From the NCBI GenBank assembly GCA_051744605.1, contig JBNJDE010000045.1, positions 1 to 16,359 of the forward strand: 16,359 bases of DNA, read 5' to 3'. The stretch comes from Halanaeroarchaeum sp051744605 (lineage in GTDB: Archaea; Halobacteriota; Halobacteria; Halobacteriales; Halobacteriaceae). How positions within the stretch are numbered: position 1 is the stretch's first letter; the number at the start of each line of letters is the position of its first letter. The notes below the pieces were generated by a model. The model worked only from the letters and a program-made list of their open reading frames with translations. It did not search any database and had not been told where the DNA came from. The translations under genes were made by a program, and so were the position numbers. Below, piece after piece: positions 6,915 through 13,910 of the stretch.

Positions 6915-7048
6915 TGCCGTCATGGATTGACGGATTGCGAAAACGCAGACAATGCCGCTGAAACGTCGTTAGACGGTAGTCTGGTTCTTGTAAATTAGCT
7001 GGTAATATCGATATCCTTAAGTGGATACGTCCGATACTCACGATTGCA
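6915..7048 (+). promoter_or_regulatory. AT-richer gap with hairpin and palindromes upstream of lysW
   Basis: This 134-nt stretch is clearly richer in A/T than its surroundings. It holds an inverted repeat CCGTCA-TGGAT-TGACGG (6917-6933), a short AGAC-GGTA-GTCT dyad (6971-6982) and the perfect palindrome ATATCGATAT (7005-7014). The palindrome adjoins the likely lysW TATA box. It probably carries the end of the argGH transcript and the start of a second one. Confidence 0.45.
7016..7021 (+). promoter_or_regulatory. TATA-like box of the lysW-argXCBDE operon
   Basis: CTTAAG lies 28-33 nt before the lysW ATG, a distance fitting a leaderless transcript. The palindrome ATATCGATAT just upstream overlaps the expected BRE position, where a regulator could compete with TFB. 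This implies that the carrier genes can be transcribed separately from argGH. Confidence 0.45.
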
Positions 7049-7213
7049 ATGACAACGTGTCCCGAGTGTGGGGCCGACGTGGCCCTGCACGACGACCTGG
7101 AAGTCGGAGAGATCGTCGACTGTGCGACCTGCGGTACCGAACTGGAGGTCACCGACGTGAGCCCGCCGGTCCTCGAGCGAGCCCCGGAGCTCGACGAGGA
7201 CTGGGGGGAGTGA
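7049..7213 (+). CDS. lysW: LysW/ArgW amino-group carrier protein
   Basis: This is a 54-residue acidic carrier. It has a zinc ribbon (Cys4, Cys7, Cys25, Cys28 in CPEC and CATC) and the diagnostic C-terminus EDWGE. The side-chain carboxylate of the final Glu54 is joined to the amino group of glutamate (arginine route) or alpha-aminoadipate (lysine route). It protects the amine during the next steps, as acetyl groups do in bacteria. The ATG start is supported by the TATA-like box at 7016-7021. The neighbouring argGH genes point to arginine synthesis. argX begins at or just after its stop codon. Confidence 0.95.
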   Translation: MTTCPECGADVALHDDLEVGEIVDCATCGTELEVTDVSPPVLERAPELDEDWGE

Positions 7214-7215
7214 CC

Positions 7216-8097
7216 GTGGACGTCGGCCTCCTCTACTCCCGGATCCGCCAGGACGAGAAGCTCCTCCTCAACGAGCTACGCGAGCGCGGCCACGAGGTGC
7301 ACAAGGTGGACGTCCGGAAGGAGCAGTTCGGTCTGCAGGACGCGAGCGTCGACTTCGACGCGATGGACGTCGTCCTGGACCGCACCCTCGCGACGAGCCG
7401 CTCGCTGTACACCACGAGTTTCCTGGACGCCTACGACGTCCCCGTGGTGAACGACGCGGAGACGGCCCGCGTCTGTGCCGACAAGGTCCAGACCACGCTC
7501 GCGCTCGCGAACGCCGACGTTCCCACCCCCGAGACGAAAGTCGCCTACACCGTCGACAGCGCGATGGAAGCCATCGAATCCTTCGGCTACCCCGTCGTGC
7601 TCAAGCCCGTCGTCGGGTCGTGGGGTCGCCTGATGGCCCGCATCGAGGACGAACACGCCGCCGAGGCCATCCTCGAGCACAAGGCGACGCTCGGCCACTA
7701 CGAGCACAAGGTGTTCTACGTCCAGGAGTTCGTGGACAAGCCCGGCCGGGACTTCCGCGTGCTCGCCCTCGACGGTCAGCCCATCGCGGGAATGGTGCGC
7801 TCCTCGGATCACTGGCTCACGAACGCCGCCAAGGGGGCCGAGACCGCGGAACTCGAGATCACGCCGGAGATCGCCGACCTGGTCAAAGCGGCGAGTGCGG
7901 CGGTCGGCGGCGGCATGCTCGGCGTCGACATCATGGAGACCGACGACGGCTACACCGTCCACGAGGTCAACCACACGGTCGAGTTCAAGGCGCTGACCGA
8001 CGCCGTCTCCGTCGACGTCCCCGCAGCGGTCGTCGACTGGCTCGAGGGCAAGGCCGCCCAGTGGGCCGAGCCACACGCCGGCGAGGTGACCGCCTGA
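7216..8097 (+). CDS. argX: Glutamate--LysW ligase ArgX (LysX/RimK-type ATP-grasp enzyme)
   Basis: This is a 293-residue ATP-grasp ligase that attaches glutamate to the C-terminal Glu of LysW. Typical blocks are the N-terminal VGLLYSRIRQDEKLLLNEL, the ATP-grasp segments PVVLKPVVGSWGRLMARIED and VQEFVDKPGRDFRVL, and the metal-binding end motif EVNHTVEFK (Glu250, Asn252). The GTG at 7216 was chosen because the GGGGAG sequence before it is a well placed ribosome site. The GTG at 7210, overlapping the lysW stop (GTGA), would add two residues and is possible. Preference for glutamate over aminoadipate is inferred from the argGH context; a dual role in lysine synthesis is not excluded. Confidence 0.92.
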   Translation: MDVGLLYSRIRQDEKLLLNELRERGHEVHKVDVRKEQFGLQDASVDFDAMDVVLDRTLATSRSLYTTSFLDAYDVPVVNDAETARVCADKVQTTLALANADVPTPETKVAYTVDSAMEAIESFGYPVVLKPVVGSWGRLMARIEDEHAAEAILEHKATLGHYEHKVFYVQEFVDKPGRDFRVLALDGQPIAGMVRSSDHWLTNAAKGAETAELEITPEIADLVKAASAAVGGGMLGVDIMETDDGYTVHEVNHTVEFKALTDAVSVDVPAAVVDWLEGKAAQWAEPHAGEVTA

Positions 8098-9173
8098 TGG
8101 CCACGGGCGAGACCACCACGGCCGCCGCGGACACCGCCGAGACGGTCACCGCCACCGTCGTCGGCGGGAGTGGATTCACCGGGGGCGAGTTGCTCCGTCT
8201 GCTGGCCGGGCACCCGCAGTTCGCGGTGGCCCAGGCGACCAGTCGCGAGTACGCAAATCGCACCGTCGGTAGCGTCCACCCGAACCTCCGCGGCCTCGAC
8301 GTCCGCTTCGCCCACCCCGACGACCTGGAGGACGTGGACGTCCTCTTCGCGGCGACGCCACACGGGGTCTCGATGGAGCACGTCGCGGAGTTCCGTGCCC
8401 TCGCCGACACCGTCGTCGACCTAAGCGCGGACTTCCGCCTCGAGACGGCCGGGCAGTACGACGACTGGTACGACGGCCACTCGGCCCCCGAGCACCTCGA
8501 GGACGCGGTCTACGCGCTTCCGGAGCGCCACCGCGAGGAGCTCCCGGGCGCCGAGCTCATCGCCAGTGGCGGGTGTAACGCCACGGCGACCATCCTCGGC
8601 CTCGGTCCGCTCGCCGACGCGGGCCTGCTCGAGGACGCGACCGTTGTCGTCGACGTCAAGGTCGGTTCCTCGGAGGGCGGGGCCGGCGGCGGCGCGGCGG
8701 CCTCCCACCCCGAGCGGTCCGGCGTCGTCCGGCCGTACGCCCCGACCGGCCACCGCCACGAGGCGGAGATCGAACAGGAACTCGACCTGTCGGTCTCCTT
8801 CACCGCCCACGCCGTGGACATGGTCCGCGGCGCCGCGGCGACGAGTCACGTGCTCCTCGACGAGGTCCCCTCGAAGGCGGACCTCTGGGGCGCGTTCCGC
8901 GAGGCCTACGAGGACGAACCGTTCGTTCGCCTCGTCGCAGGCGGGAGTGGCGTCTATCGCTACCCCGAACCCAAGGCGGTCGCGGGAACGAACCACGCCG
9001 AGGTCGGTTTCGAGGTCGACGAGGCCAACGGCAGGCTCGTCGTCTTCAGCGCCATCGACAACATGATGAAGGGCTCTGCCGGCCAGGCGGTCCACGCGGC
9101 CAACGTCGCCCTCGGCTTCGAGGAGACCGCCGGCCTCGACTTCCAGGGACTCCACCCGGTGGGGACGCCATGA
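8097..9173 (+). CDS. argC: LysW-glutamyl-phosphate reductase (ArgC/LysY)
   Basis: This 358-residue NADPH-dependent enzyme reduces the carrier-bound glutamyl phosphate to the semialdehyde. It has the nucleotide-binding start VVGGSGFTGGELLRLL (21-36) and the catalytic cysteine block SGGCNATA (Cys160). It also has the GSSEGGAGGG loop and the C-terminal NMMKGSAGQA typical of ArgC/LysY. The ATG overlaps the argX stop by one base (TGATG), with a strong GAGGTGA ribosome site 7 nt upstream inside argX. A roughly 17-residue Thr/Ala-rich extension precedes the Rossmann fold, and I see no later plausible start that would remove it. Confidence 0.95.
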   Translation: MATGETTTAAADTAETVTATVVGGSGFTGGELLRLLAGHPQFAVAQATSREYANRTVGSVHPNLRGLDVRFAHPDDLEDVDVLFAATPHGVSMEHVAEFRALADTVVDLSADFRLETAGQYDDWYDGHSAPEHLEDAVYALPERHREELPGAELIASGGCNATATILGLGPLADAGLLEDATVVVDVKVGSSEGGAGGGAAASHPERSGVVRPYAPTGHRHEAEIEQELDLSVSFTAHAVDMVRGAAATSHVLLDEVPSKADLWGAFREAYEDEPFVRLVAGGSGVYRYPEPKAVAGTNHAEVGFEVDEANGRLVVFSAIDNMMKGSAGQAVHAANVALGFEETAGLDFQGLHPVGTP

Positions 9174-9985
9174 TCGTCGTGAAGATCGGCGGCGCGAGGG
9201 CGGTGGACCCCCAGGGCGCCATCGACGACGTCGCGACCCTCACCGACGCGGGCGAGGACGTGATCGTCGTTCACGGTGGGTCGACCGCCGTCGACGACGC
9301 CCTGGAGGCGATGGGAACCGACCCCGAGTACGTCGAGACGCCCGGGGGCGTCGTCGGCCGCTTCACCGACGCGGAGACGATGGACGTCTTCTCGATGGCG
9401 ATGGGCAAGGTCAACACCGACCTCGTCACCGACCTCCAGAACGCCGACGTCGCGGCCGTCGGACTCAACGGCGTCGACGGCGGCCTCCTCACCGGCACCC
9501 GCAAATCGGCCGTCAAGGTCCGCGAGAACGGGAAGACGAAGATCAAGCGGGGCGATCACTCGGGGACGATCACCGACGTGAACGGCCACCTGCTCGAGAC
9601 GCTGCTCGATGCGGGCTACACCCCCGTCGTGAGCGTCCCGATGCTCGCCGAGGACGGGGTCGCGGTCAACACCGACGCCGACCGCGCCGCAGCGGCCGTC
9701 GCCGCCGAGATGGACGCCTCGCTGGTCGTCCTGACCGACGTCGCCGGCGTCTACGAGGACCCCGCGGACCCGGCGACGCGCATCGAGGCGGTCGACTCCC
9801 CGGCCGCCCTCGACGCGACGAAGGCGGCCGCGGAGGGTTTCATGACGAAGAAGGTCCTCGCGGCGACCGAGGCGCTCTCCGGCGGCGCCAGCGAGGTCGT
9901 CGTCGCCGACGCCACGAAGGCGACGCCGATCGTCTCGGCGCTCGACGGCGACGGCACCCGATTCACCCCGGACGCGATAGCATGA
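9170..9985 (+). CDS. argB: LysW-glutamate kinase (ArgB/LysZ)
   Basis: This is a 271-residue amino acid kinase family enzyme that phosphorylates the side-chain carboxylate of LysW-bound glutamate with ATP. Visible are the N-terminal KIGGARAV (Lys5, Gly7, Gly8), the HGGST loop (35-39), the segment VVGRFTDAETM, and the late block VNTDADRAAAAVAAEM typical of the kinase fold. The GGARAV start is characteristic of the LysW-type kinases rather than bacterial N-acetylglutamate kinase. The ATG overlaps the argC stop by 4 nt (ATGA), so translation is probably coupled. Confidence 0.95.
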   Translation: MIVVKIGGARAVDPQGAIDDVATLTDAGEDVIVVHGGSTAVDDALEAMGTDPEYVETPGGVVGRFTDAETMDVFSMAMGKVNTDLVTDLQNADVAAVGLNGVDGGLLTGTRKSAVKVRENGKTKIKRGDHSGTITDVNGHLLETLLDAGYTPVVSVPMLAEDGVAVNTDADRAAAAVAAEMDASLVVLTDVAGVYEDPADPATRIEAVDSPAALDATKAAAEGFMTKKVLAATEALSGGASEVVVADATKATPIVSALDGDGTRFTPDAIA

Positions 9986-11103
9986 GCGGCTTCGTCTTCT
10001 CCCAGAAACCCATCGCGATCGAATCGGGGTCTGGCCCGTACCTGACCGCCACCGACGGGACCGAGTACCTCGACATGGGCGCGAGTTACGCGGTCGCGAG
10101 CGTCGGCCACAGTCATCCCGACGTCGTCGCCGCCGTCCAGGAGCAGGCCGAGGAGTTGCTGTTCGTCCAGGGGTCCTATCCCGTTGCGGTCCGCCAGGCG
10201 CTCCGCGAGAAACTGGCCGCCATCGCGCCGGGCGACCTCGAGGACGTCTGGCTGGCGAACTCGGGGACCGAGGCGAACGAGGCTGCCCTCAAGTTCGCCC
10301 GCCACGCGACCGGCCGGTCGAAGATCGTCGCCGCAAACCGGGCGTTCCACGGGCGGACGATGGGGTCGCTCGCGGCCACGTGGAAGGGGAAGTACAAGCA
10401 GGGCTTCGAACCCCTCGCCGGCGATTTCGTCCACGTGCCCTACGACGACCCCGATGCGCTGGCCGCGGCGGTCGACGAGGAGACGGCGGCCGTCATCCTC
10501 GAACCCATCCAGGGCGAGGGCGGGATCCGCCCGGCCTCGGCCGAGTACCTGCAGACGGCCCGCGAGGTGACCGCGGAGACGGGCGCGGCACTGCTCTTCG
10601 ACGAGATCCAGACGGGTCTCGGCCGGACCGGTACGATGTGGGCCCACGAGACGGCCGGCGTCGTCCCCGACGCGCTCACCGTCGCCAAGGGGCTCGGAAG
10701 CGGTCTGCCCGTCGGCGCCACCGTCGTCGCCGACTGGATCGCCGACGACCCCGGCAATCACGGGTCGACGTTCAGCGGGAGTCCGATCGTGGCCGCCGCC
10801 GCAGGGGCGACCCTCGACGTCATCGAGGCCGAATCGCTCGTCGAGAACGCCGCCTCGGTCGGCGGCTACCTGCAGTCGAGACTGGCGGCCCTCGACGAAC
10901 CCCGCGACGTCCGGGGCGAGGGGCTGCTCGTCGGTATCGAGGTGAAGCGGGGGGCGAACCGGCACCTCAAACACCTCGCGCTGGACCACCAGATCCTGGC
11001 GCTGCCAGCCGGCCGGACGGTCGTCCGCCTCCTCCCACCACTCGTGGTGGACGAGTCACACGCCGACGAGACGGTCGATGCGCTCGCCGAGGTGCTGGGT
11101 TGA
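9982..11103 (+). CDS. argD: LysW-glutamate-semialdehyde aminotransferase (ArgD/LysJ)
   Basis: This is a 373-residue class III PLP aminotransferase that converts the carrier-bound semialdehyde to LysW-bound ornithine with glutamate as amino donor. The PLP lysine is Lys236 in TVAKGLGSG. Upstream blocks are ANSGTEANEAALKFAR, AFHGRTMGSL and LLFDEIQTGLGRTG, in the usual order. The start overlaps the argB stop by 4 nt (ATGA), with little Shine-Dalgarno sequence, consistent with coupled translation. The end overlaps argE by one base. Confidence 0.95.
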   Translation: MSGFVFSQKPIAIESGSGPYLTATDGTEYLDMGASYAVASVGHSHPDVVAAVQEQAEELLFVQGSYPVAVRQALREKLAAIAPGDLEDVWLANSGTEANEAALKFARHATGRSKIVAANRAFHGRTMGSLAATWKGKYKQGFEPLAGDFVHVPYDDPDALAAAVDEETAAVILEPIQGEGGIRPASAEYLQTAREVTAETGAALLFDEIQTGLGRTGTMWAHETAGVVPDALTVAKGLGSGLPVGATVVADWIADDPGNHGSTFSGSPIVAAAAGATLDVIEAESLVENAASVGGYLQSRLAALDEPRDVRGEGLLVGIEVKRGANRHLKHLALDHQILALPAGRTVVRLLPPLVVDESHADETVDALAEVLG

Positions 11104-12125
11104 TGGACGACGCGCGGACCCTCCTCACGGACCTCGTCTCGACCCCCTCTGTTTCGGGTGGAGAAGGCCCGGCGGCACGGATCCTCGTCGAGGCCTTCGA
11201 GACAGCGGGCCGGGAGGCCTGGGTCGACGAGGTCGGGAACGTCCGCGCGCCAGCCGACGATAGCGTGCTGTTAACCTCCCATATCGACACCGTCCCCGGC
11301 GAGATACCCGTCCGCGAGGAGGACGGCTCCCTCTGGGGGCGCGGGTCGGTCGACGCGACGGGGCCGCTGGCGGCGATGGCGGTCGCCGCAGTCGAAACCG
11401 GGGTGAGCTTCGCCGGGGTCGTCGAGGAGGAGACCACCTCGCGAGGGGCGCGCCACCTCGTCGAGACTCGGGAGGCACCCGACGCCGTGGTCAACGGCGA
11501 GCCGAGTGGCTGGTCGGGCATCGTCCTCGGCTATCGCGGCTACCACGCCGGCACCTACCACGTGGAATCCCCATCGGCCCACACCGCGCTCGACGACCGA
11601 AACGCCATCGAGCGGGCGATGGACTGGTGGGATCGGGTCGAGGCGGCCGTCGGCGACGAAACCGCTCGGGACGCCACGGCGTTCGAGCGCGCGACCGCGA
11701 AACCCGTTGGCATCGAGGGCGGCGTGACCGAGGACGGTCTCGCGACCGAAGCGCTGGTGGACGCCCAGTTTCGGATGCCCCCGGGAACGACGGGGAGCGA
11801 CGTGGAATCGGCGGTCGAGGGTGTGACCGATTCCGGTGTCGTCGCGTGGGACGAACCCATCCCACCGGTCATGCGCAGCCCCAGGAACGCCGTCGCCCGG
11901 GCCCTCAGGGCGGGCATCCGGGCGGCAGACGGCGAACCGACACACCTGCGCAAGACCGGGACGAGCGACATGAACCTCTACGCCGACGCCTGGGACGTTC
12001 CCATGGCGACCTACGGCCCGGGCGACTCCTCGCTCGATCACGCGCCGGACGAGCGCCTCGAACTGGCCGAATTCGACCGATCGGTCGCGGTGTTGACCCA
12101 CGCCGCCGCAACCCTGGCCGAGTAG
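11103..12125 (+). CDS. argE: LysW-ornithine hydrolase (ArgE/LysK)
   Basis: This is a 340-residue M20-family metallopeptidase that frees ornithine from LysW and regenerates the carrier. Metal and catalytic residues are visible: His60 and Asp62 in SHIDTVPG, Asp84 in GRGSVDATGP, and the VVEEE stretch (Glu108-110). Also present are the NGEPSGW block and a C-terminal SLDHAPDE histidine. The ATG overlaps the argD stop by one base (TGATG) and has GAGGTG 8 nt upstream. It is the last gene of the run. argF, which often follows here in haloarchaea, is absent. Confidence 0.94.
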   Translation: MDDARTLLTDLVSTPSVSGGEGPAARILVEAFETAGREAWVDEVGNVRAPADDSVLLTSHIDTVPGEIPVREEDGSLWGRGSVDATGPLAAMAVAAVETGVSFAGVVEEETTSRGARHLVETREAPDAVVNGEPSGWSGIVLGYRGYHAGTYHVESPSAHTALDDRNAIERAMDWWDRVEAAVGDETARDATAFERATAKPVGIEGGVTEDGLATEALVDAQFRMPPGTTGSDVESAVEGVTDSGVVAWDEPIPPVMRSPRNAVARALRAGIRAADGEPTHLRKTGTSDMNLYADAWDVPMATYGPGDSSLDHAPDERLELAEFDRSVAVLTHAAATLAE

Positions 12126-12156
12126 CGCCACGGCCGCCGGTTGCCAGGTCCGACCC

Positions 12157-12164
12157 CTTTTTTG
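12157..12164 (+). promoter_or_regulatory. T-run: thrC TATA element and possible argE terminator
   Basis: CTTTTTTG (six T, 12158-12163) lies 33 nt after the argE stop and is centred about 27 nt before the thrC ATG. The spacing fits a TATA element for a leaderless thrC transcript. A T-run is also the usual archaeal termination signal, so the same bases may end the argE transcript. No Shine-Dalgarno sequence precedes thrC. Confidence 0.45.
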
Positions 12165-12187
12165 TCTCGGCCTCCGAAGTGCGGCCA

Positions 12188-13438
12188 ATGGTAGACCTCA
12201 CCCTGGACACGGAGCACGTACCCGACGTCGCCGAGGACGGCGTCTGGCTCTCCTGTATCGAGTGCGGCGAGACCTACGCCCCCTTCGACGACGTCATCTA
12301 CGAGTGCGACGCCTGCGGCGGCCTGCTCGAGGCTCGCTACGCCGACTATGCAACCTTCGACGACTTCGCGGGCGAGGGGGTCTGGCGCTACGCCGACGCC
12401 CTCCCCGTCTCGGGGAGCGTGAGCATCGACGAGGGCAACACCCCGCTGCACGAGGTGCCGTCCATCGCCGAGGAGGTCGGCGTCGCGGACCTCCGCGTGA
12501 AACACGAGGGGATGAACCCGACGGGGAGTTTCAAGGACCGCGGCATGACCGTCGGCGTGCGAGTCGCCGAGCGCCTCGGCGTCGGTCGGCTCGTCTGTGC
12601 GAGCACGGGGAACACGAGCGCGGCCCTCGCCGCCTACGGCGCCCGGGCGAACATGGAGACGCTGGTCCTCCTCCCCGCCGGCAAGGTCGCCGCGGGCAAA
12701 CTCGCCCAGGCTGGACTCCACGGGGCGACGATCCTGGAGGTCGACGGTAACTTCGACGACTGCCTCGACATCGTCTCCGAACTGGCCGAGATGGGCGAGG
12801 CGTACCTCCTGAACTCCCTCAACCCGTTCCGCCTCGAGGGCCAGAAGACCATCGGCCTGGAGATGTTAGAGCAGTCGAAGGCGGCGACGGGCGAGTGGCC
12901 CGACCGCATCGTCCTCCCGGTCGGGAACGCCGGCAATACGGCGGCCCTCCACAAGGCGTTCCGCGAACTGGTGGCGGCCGGTGCGATGGACGAAGACGAG
13001 GTCCCGATGCTCACCGGTGTCCAGGCAGCGGGTGCCGCACCCATGGTCGAGGCCATCGAGAACGACTACGACGAGGTGCGGGGCTGGGACGAGGTCGAGA
13101 CGAGGGCGACCGCCATCCGCATCGGCAAGCCCGTCAACGCCCCGAAGGCGCTCCCGGCCATCCGGGAGACCGGCGGTACGGCAGTCGCGGTCTCCGACGA
13201 CGAGATCACCGACGCCCAGCGCGCCCTCGCCGAGGACGGCATCGGTGTCGAACCCGCGAGCGCCGCCTCCGTGGCTGGCCTGCGGAAACTCCGCGAGGAG
13301 GGCGTGATCGAAGACGACGAGCGGGTCGTCTGTCTCACCACGGGCCACCTCCTGAAGGACCCCGACGCCGCCGCGGCCGCCGGTGGCGAACCGACGCCGG
13401 TGCCGAACGACGTCGAGGGCGTCCTCGAGGTCCTGTAG
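12188..13438 (+). CDS. thrC: Threonine synthase
   Basis: This is a 416-residue PLP enzyme that converts O-phosphohomoserine to threonine. A zinc-ribbon-like N-terminus (Cys23, Cys26, Cys40, Cys43) precedes the fold, as in the archaeal long form. The PLP lysine is Lys116 in PTGSFKDRGM, and the phosphate-binding block is LPVGNAGNTAALHKAF. The ATG is the first start after the T-run at 12157-12164. It stands where argF is often found. Its stop is 6 nt from the stop of the convergent membrane protein gene. Confidence 0.93.
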   Translation: MVDLTLDTEHVPDVAEDGVWLSCIECGETYAPFDDVIYECDACGGLLEARYADYATFDDFAGEGVWRYADALPVSGSVSIDEGNTPLHEVPSIAEEVGVADLRVKHEGMNPTGSFKDRGMTVGVRVAERLGVGRLVCASTGNTSAALAAYGARANMETLVLLPAGKVAAGKLAQAGLHGATILEVDGNFDDCLDIVSELAEMGEAYLLNSLNPFRLEGQKTIGLEMLEQSKAATGEWPDRIVLPVGNAGNTAALHKAFRELVAAGAMDEDEVPMLTGVQAAGAAPMVEAIENDYDEVRGWDEVETRATAIRIGKPVNAPKALPAIRETGGTAVAVSDDEITDAQRALAEDGIGVEPASAASVAGLRKLREEGVIEDDERVVCLTTGHLLKDPDAAAAAGGEPTPVPNDVEGVLEVL

Positions 13439-13444
13439 CACCGC

Positions 13445-13870
13445 TCACCGATACGGATGGTAGCGGTGTTCCCAGCGGAATGCCCCGTAGATAGCGAGTA
13501 GCCCGACGAGCGAGACGAGGACGGGGCCGTGGGTTCGGCGGTCCGACCAGTCGAAGGTCGTGTAGTAGGCGAAGACGTGGTAGGTGTCGTCTTTTCTGAC
13601 GATCTCGTCGGGGACGGGGTCGGCACGCTCGAAGACGAATCGCGTCTGCTCGCCAGCGATGGCCCGGTCGACCATCGCCTGCTGGGCGGGCGTGAGGTCG
13701 TCGTCGGTCGTGACACAGCACCGGTCCGGTGGCTCGTCGGTGCTCTCCTGGTAGACGTAGTGGTGATCGTGATCGGCGAACCCGACGAACGTCGCCGCCC
13801 CGCCGAGGAGCAAGAAGAGGGAGACGTAGACCACGAGAAACCGGATCCAGCGAGCGGCGCGGGGCGACAT
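13445..13870 (-). CDS. Two-helix membrane protein with extracytoplasmic domain, function unknown
   Basis: This is a 141-residue protein with a transmembrane helix at about 11-31, a polar middle of about 80 residues, and a second helix at about 115-132. The middle has a His-rich patch (HDHH, 34-37), adjacent cysteines (51-52) and a block reading ERADPVPDEIVRKDD, then HVFAYYTTFDW. The positively charged ends suggest both termini are cytoplasmic and the middle domain is outside. The ATG at 13870 was preferred over a GTG one codon upstream; a TATA-like box lies 25-33 nt before it. I do not recognise a named family with certainty. It is convergent with thrC and sits just downstream of serA on the same strand. 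Confidence 0.75.
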   Translation of the reverse strand: MSPRAARWIRFLVVYVSLFLLLGGAATFVGFADHDHHYVYQESTDEPPDRCCVTTDDDLTPAQQAMVDRAIAGEQTRFVFERADPVPDEIVRKDDTYHVFAYYTTFDWSDRRTHGPVLVSLVGLLAIYGAFRWEHRYHPYR

Positions 13871-13894
13871 CACCCCGAAGATTGGTCCGGCGAG

Positions 13895-13903
13895 TTACAA
13901 AAC
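13895..13903 (-). promoter_or_regulatory. TATA-like box of the minus-strand membrane protein gene
   Basis: The minus strand reads GTTTTGTAA, 25-33 nt upstream of the ATG at 13870 and only a few bases after the serA stop. This gives the gene its own leaderless promoter, although it follows serA closely. Confidence 0.45.
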
Positions 13904-13910
13904 TACCGCG

